Assembly (NCBI GenBank): GCA_964389005.1
Contig: CAYMCV010000120.1
Span: forward strand, 1-7,267
Length of the DNA: 7,267 nt
Source of the DNA: CAYMCV01 sp964389005
GTDB lineage: Bacteria; Bacillota; Clostridia; Lachnospirales; Lachnospiraceae
Direction of reading: 5' to 3'
The notes beneath the pieces were generated by a model. It was not told the DNA's origin and did no database searches. It worked only from the letters and a program-made list of their open reading frames with translations. The translations under genes were made by a program, and so were the position numbers. Below are positions 1 to 5,787 of this stretch, in pieces (position 1 is the stretch's first letter; each line of letters begins with the position of its first letter).

Positions 1-438
1 TTCAATGATACCTGCCGGTGTACAGGAAACAAACCCCGGTTGTCCGATACACAAAGCGCCGACACTTTGGGGATGAAAACCGTCAACATCTTTGGAAGGA
101 TTGATTGCTTTAATAATTGTATCTTCATTGATATGTTTCGGCAAGGGTAATTGTACAAGAATGCCATTCACGTCTTTTCTGTCATTCAACTCATCAATCA
201 ACTGCAATAATGCTTCCTGTGTCGTATCTTCCGGAAGTTCATACGAAAGCGATTTGATTCCGATATATTCGCAAGCTCTCTTTTTGTTTTTTACATATAC
301 GCAAGAAGCCGGATCGCTTCCAACTTGAATAACCGCCAAACAAATCTCAATCCCGCGTTCTTTATATTCGGCAATTCTAATTTTTAACTCGTCTTTAATC
401 TGTTGTGAAATCTCTTTTCCGTTGATTATTTGATACAT
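1..438 (-). CDS. folD: FolD, bifunctional methylenetetrahydrofolate dehydrogenase / methenyltetrahydrofolate cyclohydrolase (3'-truncated by window edge)
   Basis: This cytosolic enzyme oxidises 5,10-methylene-THF to 5,10-methenyl-THF with NAD(P)+ and hydrolyses that to 10-formyl-THF. The visible 146 codons begin MYQIINGKEIS and carry the family signatures in order: SDPASCVYVKNKKRAC (residues 41-56), with the Tyr48-x3-Lys52 pair matching the catalytic Tyr/Lys of the family; GILVQLPLP (92-100), with the conserved Gln96; PSKDVDGFHP (114-123), with Asp119; and CTPAGIIE (139-146) at the window edge. Family members are about 280-300 residues, so roughly the C-terminal half, including the Rossmann cofactor-binding domain, lies outside. 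The ATG at 436-438 is preceded by GGGAG (448-452) with 9-nt spacing. The gene starts 16 bp after the fhs stop, so it is almost certainly co-transcribed and works on the product of Fhs. The frame is intact throughout the visible part. Identification is from motifs and gene order; cofactor preference cannot be judged. Confidence 0.96.
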   Translation of the reverse strand, partial: MYQIINGKEISQQIKDELKIRIAEYKERGIEICLAVIQVGSDPASCVYVKNKKRACEYIGIKSLSYELPEDTTQEALLQLIDELNDRKDVNGILVQLPLPKHINEDTIIKAINPSKDVDGFHPQSVGALCIGQPGFVSCTPAGIIE

Positions 439-447
439 CTGTTTACG

Positions 448-452
448 CTCCC
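448..452 (-). promoter_or_regulatory. Ribosome binding site of folD
   Basis: The minus strand reads GGGAG, 9 nt before the ATG at 438. It lies between the fhs stop codon (455-457) and folD, so folD has its own translation start inside the short 16-bp gap. Confidence 0.75.
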
Positions 453-454
453 AT

Positions 455-2125
455 CTAAAACAATCCTGTTATTTTCCCATCAGCCGTAACATCAATTCCA
501 AGCGCCGCCGGTGTTTTCGGTAATCCCGGCATCGTCATCAACGCACCGGTTAAAACAACCACAAATCCTGCTCCTGCGGACACATAAGCTTCTCTGACAT
601 CAATTCTGAAATTCGTCGGACGTCCAAGCAGTGCCGGATTGTCAGACAAGGAATATTGTGTCTTTGCCATACATACCGGCATGTTACCGAAACCGAGTTT
701 CTCTAACTTTGCAATCTGTTTATTGGCAGCATCCGTATAATTAACACCTTCCGCTCCATAAATCTCACGTGCAACACATGCAATTTTATCTTTGAGTGAC
801 AATGTATCTTCATAAATCGGATGATAATTGGATTGTTTCGTTTCCAGCGTGTTTAAAACTGCGTTTGCAAGTTCAATTCCGCCTTCGCCGCCAAACTCCC
901 AAACCTTCGATAACGCAAAATCGCAGTTTCTTTCTTCGCAGAAGTTCTTGACAAATGCCGTTTCCTCTTCTGTATCCGATAAAAATGCGTTCAGTGTCAC
1001 GATGACGGGGACATCATATTTCTGTAAATTCTCTATGTGTTTTTCCAGATTGACGATACCTTTTCTTAACGCATCGATATTTTCTTTCGTACAATCTTCC
1101 TTTGCAACTCCACCATTATACTTTAAAGCACGAATTGTTGCAACTAAAACAATTGCATCCGGTTTCAGTCCGGCTGCACGACATTTAATATCTAAAAATT
1201 TCTCTGCACCCAAGTCGGCACCGAATCCTGCCTCCGTTACCACATAATCGGCAAGTTTTAATGCAGTTTTGGTTGCGCGCACGCTATTGCATCCATGGGC
1301 AATATTGGCAAACGGTCCGCCATGAACCAAAGCAGGGGTATGCTCCAATGTCTGTATCAAATTCGGTTGCATTGCGTCTTTGAGCAGCGCAGCCATGGAA
1401 CCGACTGCGCCCAAATCTGCGGCCGTTACCGGTTCTCCCTCGTAATTATATGCTACAACAATTTTTCCCAATCGCTTCTTTAAATCTTCCATATCATCAG
1501 CAAGACAAAGAACCGCCATGATTTCTGATGCCACAGTAATGACGAAATGATCTTCTCTTACAACACCGTCCATTTTATTACCGAGTCCCACAACAACATT
1601 GCGAAGCACTCTGTCATTCATATCAAGGCATCGCTTCCAAATCACCTGTCTTGTATCAATACGTAATTGATTTCCTTGCTGAATATGATTATCTAAAAGT
1701 GCTGCCAATAAATTATTTGCAGTGGTAATTGCATGAAAATCACCCGTAAAATGTAAATTCAAATCCTCCATGGGAACCACCTGCGCATTACCGCCGCCTG
1801 CCGCACCGCCTTTTACGCCAAAACAAGGTCCCAAAGAAGGCTCGCGTAATGCAATGATTGCTTTCTTATTGAGTTTCCCAAAAGCCTGACCGAGTCCCAC
1901 AGTCGTCGTTGTCTTTCCTTCGCCTGCCGGTGTCGGGTTAATTGCCGTAACGAGAATGAGTTTACCGTCTTTATTCTTCTTCAGTCGTTCAATGCAGGAA
2001 TTGGATATTTTTGCCTTATACTTTCCGTACAATTCCAACTCGTCATCACTGATTCCCAGTTGTTCCGCAATTTTGACAATCGGCTTAAGCTGCGCTTCCT
2101 GCGCAATTTCAATGTCTGATTTCAT
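455..2125 (-). CDS. fhs: Formate-tetrahydrofolate ligase (10-formyl-THF synthetase)
   Basis: This cytosolic enzyme joins formate to tetrahydrofolate using ATP, giving 10-formyl-THF for purine synthesis, formyl-Met-tRNA and (where present) the Wood-Ljungdahl methyl branch. I start it at the second Met of the open frame (2123-2125), giving 556 residues, a usual length for clostridial enzymes. GGAGG at 2133-2137 sits 7 nt before this ATG but only 1 nt before the upstream in-frame ATG at 2129-2131. In 556-residue numbering, the P-loop TPAGEGKT is at 65-72. It is followed by the REPSLGP / GVKGGAAGGG segment (about 94-112), PMEDLNLHFTGDFHAI (118-133), and the C-terminal LTGALMTMPGLPKTPAA stretch (about 525-541). 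The sequence is collinear with the family from end to end, without frameshift. One position follows AGGG as Asn where I expect Tyr from remembered relatives. It starts 20 bp after the ftsK stop and is followed 16 bp later by folD, the next enzyme of the pathway. Confidence 0.98.
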   Translation of the reverse strand: MKSDIEIAQEAQLKPIVKIAEQLGISDDELELYGKYKAKISNSCIERLKKNKDGKLILVTAINPTPAGEGKTTTTVGLGQAFGKLNKKAIIALREPSLGPCFGVKGGAAGGGNAQVVPMEDLNLHFTGDFHAITTANNLLAALLDNHIQQGNQLRIDTRQVIWKRCLDMNDRVLRNVVVGLGNKMDGVVREDHFVITVASEIMAVLCLADDMEDLKKRLGKIVVAYNYEGEPVTAADLGAVGSMAALLKDAMQPNLIQTLEHTPALVHGGPFANIAHGCNSVRATKTALKLADYVVTEAGFGADLGAEKFLDIKCRAAGLKPDAIVLVATIRALKYNGGVAKEDCTKENIDALRKGIVNLEKHIENLQKYDVPVIVTLNAFLSDTEEETAFVKNFCEERNCDFALSKVWEFGGEGGIELANAVLNTLETKQSNYHPIYEDTLSLKDKIACVAREIYGAEGVNYTDAANKQIAKLEKLGFGNMPVCMAKTQYSLSDNPALLGRPTNFRIDVREAYVSAGAGFVVVLTGALMTMPGLPKTPAALGIDVTADGKITGLF

Positions 2126-2132
2126 AAACATT

Positions 2133-2137
2133 CCTCC
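2133..2137 (-). promoter_or_regulatory. Ribosome binding site deciding the fhs start
   Basis: The minus strand reads GGAGG, 7 nt upstream of the ATG at 2123-2125. The alternative in-frame ATG at 2129-2131 practically abuts this sequence and could not be used efficiently with it, so the protein should begin MKSDIEIAQ rather than MFMKSD. Confidence 0.85.
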
Positions 2138-2145
2138 ATTTGATT

Positions 2146-4869
2146 TTAAGATTCTTTCGGTTCGCCGTTTAAATATCCCTCAAATTCATCCAATGTCATC
2201 AATATCTTACGCGGTTTCGTTCCTTCGTCCGCGCTTACAACACCAGCATCTTCCAATTGATCCATGATTCTTGCTGCGCGATTAAAACCGATTCTAAAAA
2301 AGCGTTGCAACATTCCGATGGAGCCCTTTTGTTTCTCAATCATAAATCTTCCTGCATCTGAAAAGTATTCATCTCTCTCGTCTCCGCCGGTAAATCCGCC
2401 GGATGTCACTCCGACACTCCCTGACGTTAGCATCTTTTCCTCCACAGATTTGTCATACACATTACCGATTGCCTGATTTTTTATGTAATTGACTACATCC
2501 GATACTTCTTTATCCGATACAAATGCGCCTTGGATTCTTGCCGGCTTGGTATATCCCTGTGGGAAGAACAACATATCCCCCTTGCCAAGTAATTTTTCCG
2601 CCCCATTCTCATCAAGGATAATACGAGAATCCAAACCGCTTGATACGCTAAATGCGATTCTGCTTGGCATATTGGTTTTGATCAGTCCCGTGATGACATC
2701 AACCGAAGGTCTCTGCGTCGCGATAATCAGATGGATTCCGGCAGCACGAGCCAATTGAGCCAGACGGCAAATCGATTCTTCCACTTCTTTTGAACACGCC
2801 ATCATCAAATCTGCAAGTTCATCCACGATGATAACCACCTGCGGCATTTTTGTCAATGCACCGTCTTCGGTATTTTTCGTTTGTTCCGCTTTTTGGTTAT
2901 AACCTTTCAAGTCGCGAACGCCTTGATCCGCAAATTTCTTGTAACGATCCGTCATCTCATTGACACCCCATTGCAATGCTGCAGATGCCTGTCTCGGATC
3001 CGTCACCACCGGAATCATCAAATGCGGAATCCCGTTATAAACACTCAGTTCAACGACTTTGGGGTCAATCATTATCATTTTGACATCGTCCGGATGTGCT
3101 TTGTACAATATACTCATAATCAATGTATTGATACATACGGATTTTCCGGAACCTGTTGCTCCCGCAATTAATAGATGCGGCATTTTGGCGATATCTGCGA
3201 CAATTGGTTTACCACCGATATCCTTTCCGACCGCAAATGCCAGATTTGACGGGAACGATGAAAATTCATTGATTTCCAACATATCTCTCAACGGCACCGC
3301 CATACTGCTTTCATTCGGTACTTCAATACCGACTGCCGTTTTACCCGGTATTGGAGCTTCGATTCTGATGTCCGAAGCCGCAAGGTTTAATTTAATATCG
3401 TCAGCCAAACTCACAATTTTGCTGACTTTTACACCTTGATCCGGATGTAATTCATATCTAGTAACGGCAGGTCCTTGACTGTAATCCGTAACCTTGACTT
3501 TGACTCCGAATGTTTCCAGCGTTTTCTCGAGTTTCAATGCAGTTTCTTTCAATCTTCTGCCATCTGTTTGATTGTTGCTTTTCTCGCCTTTACCCAATAA
3601 AGAAAGTGGCGGAAATACATAATTCTTCCTTTTTGGCGATTCTTCTTTGACTTCCTTTGGAATGCGTGCCACAGGTTTGACATGCGTCGGCATCACCACT
3701 TCCGGAAGCGTTTCATCAGACTCGCTTTTATTTTCAACCTTTTGTTGTTTGTTTGTTTTATTCTTTGTGCGATTTACCAAAGCAATATTTTCAACTGTCG
3801 GTTCCTCGATTTGCGTACTTTCACCCGGGGAACTCGAATACCAATCTGCAGTCTGCACAGAGCTTCTAATCGGTTCGTCTTCTTTCGTCTCATACTGTGA
3901 TATCTCAATCTGGTGAATATCATTGGTTTCCGGCTGTTCCTTAACGGTCTCTGTTTCCGATGGACGATGTTTGATTTCTTCCTTCGGTTGAGGGCTATTG
4001 TCCTCTTGCTTCGTCTTCGGCTCACCAAGAAGCGTATTCATGCTGACGCCAACTTTCTTTTTATCCATTCTGAGCAGTTTTTCATCTTCTTCCTGCTCTT
4101 GCTGTCTTCGTAATTCTTCTTCACGTTCCGCCTGCCTTATGGCATCTTCTTCTCTGAGACGAGAGGCTTTTTCACGGAGTTTGTCACTTCCCTCGGCTGT
4201 AGTTTCATATATTTTCTTACTTCCGTTTTTGATTCCTTCAAAAAACGATTTGCCGGTCAACAATACCAAACAAATAATGCTCAGCACAATCACAACAAAG
4301 ACAGTACCGACCTTTCCGAGGAAGGAATAGCAAAATAGCGCCGGTGCGCCGAAAACTACACCGCCACCGGTTTGCATCTGATAAAAAGTCTTCGCCCATT
4401 CTTTTGCTCCGACATATGTCTCCAAATCCTTAACGCCAATCATCTGCGCCACCATACCGACAATAATCATTAACACACCCAACGAAATTAATTTTACGCA
4501 AGCTATGGTGCTGTTATGATTTGAAATTCCGAATGCTATTCCAAAAAATGTAACCAACGGTAATATGTATGCGGTGATTCCAAACAATCCGAGCATTCCC
4601 GCCTGTACATAATCCCCGAGTTTCGGCGGTTCTGCTTCCTTGGCACCAATCAAACCGACGGTGCATAAAAACAAAAAAATGACAGCGGCAAAAACGAGGA
4701 TTAATAAAACCTCGTTGTATACCGAAAATTCATTTTTTTGACTCTGTTGTTTCTTACGATTACCGTTTGCAGGCGATTGACGTTTTCGCGTCTGCGATGC
4801 GGTAGTTTTTGAACGGGAGTTTGTACTTTTCTTTCCCGCCCCTCCTTTATTTCCGGAAGAAGCTGCCAT
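2146..4869 (-). CDS. ftsK: FtsK/SpoIIIE-family DNA translocase
   Basis: This is a membrane-anchored hexameric ATPase that pumps chromosomal DNA through the closing division septum (or the sporulation septum, if the cell sporulates). The 907 residues divide as follows: a basic, low-complexity N-tail (1-47); four hydrophobic segments at about 53-75, 87-115, 122-146 and 170-206, matching the 4TM FtsK domain; a long charged linker (about 210-415) with a Glu/Arg-rich helical stretch at 230-272; and the motor from about 417 (FPPLSLL). The motor shows Walker A GATGSGKS (570-577), Walker B VVIIVDE (678-684) and IIATQRPSVDVITG (715-728). The C-terminal winged-helix gamma domain (about 835-900) contains RIGFNRAARIMDQLEDAGVVS, the usual DNA-sequence-reading helix. 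The ATG is preceded by AGGGGG (4876-4881) with 6-nt spacing and by a strong promoter. Whether it acts as a vegetative FtsK or a sporulation SpoIIIE cannot be told from sequence alone. The upstream tepA matches the ymfB-spoIIIE order of Bacillus subtilis. It probably leads an ftsK-fhs-folD transcript. Confidence 0.98.
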   Translation of the reverse strand: MAASSGNKGGAGKKSTNSRSKTTASQTRKRQSPANGNRKKQQSQKNEFSVYNEVLLILVFAAVIFLFLCTVGLIGAKEAEPPKLGDYVQAGMLGLFGITAYILPLVTFFGIAFGISNHNSTIACVKLISLGVLMIIVGMVAQMIGVKDLETYVGAKEWAKTFYQMQTGGGVVFGAPALFCYSFLGKVGTVFVVIVLSIICLVLLTGKSFFEGIKNGSKKIYETTAEGSDKLREKASRLREEDAIRQAEREEELRRQQEQEEDEKLLRMDKKKVGVSMNTLLGEPKTKQEDNSPQPKEEIKHRPSETETVKEQPETNDIHQIEISQYETKEDEPIRSSVQTADWYSSSPGESTQIEEPTVENIALVNRTKNKTNKQQKVENKSESDETLPEVVMPTHVKPVARIPKEVKEESPKRKNYVFPPLSLLGKGEKSNNQTDGRRLKETALKLEKTLETFGVKVKVTDYSQGPAVTRYELHPDQGVKVSKIVSLADDIKLNLAASDIRIEAPIPGKTAVGIEVPNESSMAVPLRDMLEINEFSSFPSNLAFAVGKDIGGKPIVADIAKMPHLLIAGATGSGKSVCINTLIMSILYKAHPDDVKMIMIDPKVVELSVYNGIPHLMIPVVTDPRQASAALQWGVNEMTDRYKKFADQGVRDLKGYNQKAEQTKNTEDGALTKMPQVVIIVDELADLMMACSKEVEESICRLAQLARAAGIHLIIATQRPSVDVITGLIKTNMPSRIAFSVSSGLDSRIILDENGAEKLLGKGDMLFFPQGYTKPARIQGAFVSDKEVSDVVNYIKNQAIGNVYDKSVEEKMLTSGSVGVTSGGFTGGDERDEYFSDAGRFMIEKQKGSIGMLQRFFRIGFNRAARIMDQLEDAGVVSADEGTKPRKILMTLDEFEGYLNGEPKES

Positions 4870-4875
4870 GTTCTG

Positions 4876-4881
4876 CCCCCT
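4876..4881 (-). promoter_or_regulatory. Ribosome binding site of ftsK
   Basis: The minus strand reads AGGGGG, 6 nt before the ATG at 4867-4869. It is purine-rich and acceptable, though it is not the canonical GGAGG. It supports this ATG as the start; no better in-frame start with a ribosome site is visible nearby. Confidence 0.7.
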
Positions 4882-4891
4882 ATTTCAATTT

Positions 4892-4913
4892 AGTATCCAT
4901 ACTTTATCAGTAT
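4892..4913. repeat. Alternating inverted repeats AGTAT/ATACT over the ftsK promoter start site
   Basis: The plus strand reads AGTAT (4892-4896), CC, ATACT (4899-4903), TTATC, AGTAT (4909-4913). This makes two overlapping dyads that share the central arm: one with a 2-nt spacer and one with a 5-nt spacer. They cover the -10 hexamer and the predicted transcription start of ftsK, where a repressor operator would be expected. I do not recognise the motif as a known regulator's site, and 5-bp arms in AT-rich DNA can arise by chance. Confidence 0.4.
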
Positions 4914-4937
4914 AGCACTATTCTTTTGAATTGTCAT
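4909..4937 (-). promoter_or_regulatory. Probable sigma-A promoter of the ftsK-fhs-folD unit
   Basis: On the minus strand, a -35 hexamer ATGACA (4932-4937, 5 of 6 matches to TTGACA) is followed after exactly 17 nt by the -10 hexamer TATACT (4909-4914, 5 of 6 matches to TATAAT). The expected transcription start is near 4902, giving a leader of about 33 nt that carries the ftsK ribosome site. It lies in the tepA-ftsK intergenic region, so ftsK can be expressed independently of tepA. This is inferred from hexamers and spacing only. Confidence 0.7.
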
Positions 4938-4997
4938 TATCTTGTGGCTTACTTTTTTTACTGTCATGATATTGTATTATTTGTCATTTTTATCTTG
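4931..4997. repeat. Imperfect direct repeat spanning the tepA stop and the ftsK -35 region
   Basis: On the plus strand, TTGTCAT-TTTT-ATCTTG (4981-4997) recurs as TTGTCAT-T-ATCTTG (4931-4944). The outer arms are identical and the copies differ by three T bases. A weaker third copy, TGTCATGATATTG, lies at 4962-4974. The first copy encodes the last residues of TepA and the second contains the ftsK -35 hexamer. It could be a small tandem duplication, a binding site or chance. Confidence 0.4.
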
Positions 4998-5657
4998 AAT
5001 CATTTGATGTAAATACCGCATAGCCTCTCCGATACCACCGATTTCATCAATGATCCCTTCTTTGACAGCCGATTCTCCAACCAAGATGGTTCCCATGTCT
5101 TTTGTCATTAATTCTGTCTCCAACATTAATTCTTCAAAACGTTTTTCATTGATTCGGCAATGACTGCATACAAAACCGGTAATTCTTTTTTGTATCTGCA
5201 TAAAATTAGCAAACGTCTGACTGGTACCGATGACAGTGCCATTCATTCTGACCGGATGAATCATCATAGTTCCGGTTGGAACAATAAACGAATGATCGGT
5301 ACTGACCGCAATCGGTACCCCGATGGAATGACTGCCTCCTAAAACCAAGGAAACTTTTGGTTTCGTTACCGAAGATATCATCTCCGCAATTGCAAGTCCG
5401 GCTTCCACATCGCCTCCCATGGTGTTGATTAAAAGAAGAATGCCGTCTGTATCGTTATCGTCTTCCACGCTTGCTAGTTGCGGTAATATATGTTCATACT
5501 TTGTAATTTTACTTGAACCGTTTAGGTTCTCATGTCCTTCAATCTCTCCAATAATGGAAATTAATTGTATTTTGTGATTTTTACGATTATCTTCAAGTGT
5601 TACCTGCCCATACTTTTCCAGTTCTTCATCCTGCAATTCACGTTTTTCTTTATCCAT
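4977..5657 (-). CDS. tepA: ClpP-fold serine protease of the TepA/YmfB type
   Basis: This is a peptidase S14 (ClpP-like) protein of 226 residues from the ATG at 5655-5657. The B. subtilis relative has been linked to protein translocation and, as I recall, to degrading small acid-soluble spore proteins; its role here is inferred. In this numbering, the sequence has the ClpP-like LLLINTMGGD segment (about 74-83), GGSHSIG with nucleophile Ser111, MMIHP with His134, and a probable third member Asp187 in MTKDMG, followed by AVKEGIIDEIGG near the end. The N-terminus is Glu/Lys-rich and hydrophilic, with no signal peptide. AAGGA (5668-5672) lies 10 nt before this ATG; an in-frame TTG at 5706-5708 would add 17 residues but has no clear ribosome site. 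The gene follows a terminator and precedes ftsK by 107 bp, matching the ymfB-spoIIIE order in B. subtilis. No separate terminator is visible after it, so transcripts may continue into ftsK. It is less likely to be a true ClpP, because the neighbourhood and the HSIG motif favour TepA. Confidence 0.9.
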   Translation of the reverse strand: MDKEKRELQDEELEKYGQVTLEDNRKNHKIQLISIIGEIEGHENLNGSSKITKYEHILPQLASVEDDNDTDGILLLINTMGGDVEAGLAIAEMISSVTKPKVSLVLGGSHSIGVPIAVSTDHSFIVPTGTMMIHPVRMNGTVIGTSQTFANFMQIQKRITGFVCSHCRINEKRFEELMLETELMTKDMGTILVGESAVKEGIIDEIGGIGEAMRYLHQMIQDKNDK

Positions 5658-5667
5658 ATTCACACCA

Positions 5668-5672
5668 TCCTT
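5668..5672 (-). promoter_or_regulatory. Ribosome binding site deciding the tepA start
   Basis: The minus strand reads AAGGA, 10 nt before the ATG at 5655-5657. The spacing is slightly long but usable, and it favours this ATG over the in-frame TTG at 5706-5708. Confidence 0.55.
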
Positions 5673-5723
5673 AAATATATTGGGTTGCTGTCCGACATAC
5701 TTGACCAATCAATGCCGACAACT

Positions 5724-5755
5724 AAAAAGAAGGAGCTAAGACTTCAACTCCTTCT
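5724..5755 (-). terminator. Intrinsic (Rho-independent) terminator after the membrane-protein gene
   Basis: On the minus strand, the 8-bp perfect stem AGAAGGAG / CTCCTTCT (arms 5755-5748 and 5735-5728) encloses a 12-nt loop and runs straight into a T tract (5728-5724). It begins 31 bp after the stop codon of the upstream gene and ends 66 bp before the tepA ATG. It should therefore separate the membrane-protein transcript from tepA, unless read-through supplies tepA. I could not find a convincing tepA promoter in the remaining gap. Confidence 0.85.
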
Positions 5756-5769
5756 CTAGTATCCACAAT

Positions 5770-5787
5770 ATATGCATGGATATGCAT
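5770..5787. repeat. ATATGCAT direct/inverted repeat at the end of the membrane-protein gene
   Basis: ATATGCAT occurs twice, at 5770-5777 and 5780-5787, with a 10-bp period. Because ATGCAT is self-complementary, the pair also forms a small hairpin (5772-5777 with 5782-5787, 4-nt loop). The last base belongs to the stop codon. The function is unknown and the stem is too AT-rich and short to be a terminator by itself. Confidence 0.4.

Noticed and set aside
92..328. 78-codon plus-strand frame starting with a hydrophobic stretch
   Set aside because: It is fully opposite folD codons that match the FolD family; the hydrophobic start is a by-product of the reverse reading.
828..1247. 139-codon plus-strand frame opposite fhs
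   Set aside because: It is antisense to highly conserved fhs coding sequence, with no recognisable protein features.
2126..2145. Separate fhs promoter or riboswitch between ftsK and fhs
   Set aside because: The gap is only 20 bp and is largely taken up by the ribosome site. A promoter inside the ftsK 3' end cannot be excluded but I saw none.
3774..4028. 84-codon Arg/Lys-rich minus-strand frame inside ftsK
   Set aside because: It overlaps the ftsK linker in another frame and has no start context. The linker's charged codons explain the composition.
4893..4967. Short frame after the tepA stop (ATG at 4965-4967, about 25 codons) as a possible small gene
   Set aside because: It has no ribosome site, runs through the ftsK promoter, and the encoded peptide has no features. 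It is better explained as intergenic DNA.
4870..4976. Terminator between tepA and ftsK
   Set aside because: The run of seven A/T bases at 4953-4959 has no GC-containing stem in front of it on the minus strand. The small dyads further on overlap the promoter and lack a T tract.
4977..4997. Resemblance of the TepA end (QDKNDK) to a downstream reading (QDNDNSKE), suggesting a broken longer C-terminus
   Set aside because: The downstream copy is not in the TepA frame and a stop intervenes. It would need both a stop change and a frameshift, so I treat it only as a DNA repeat.
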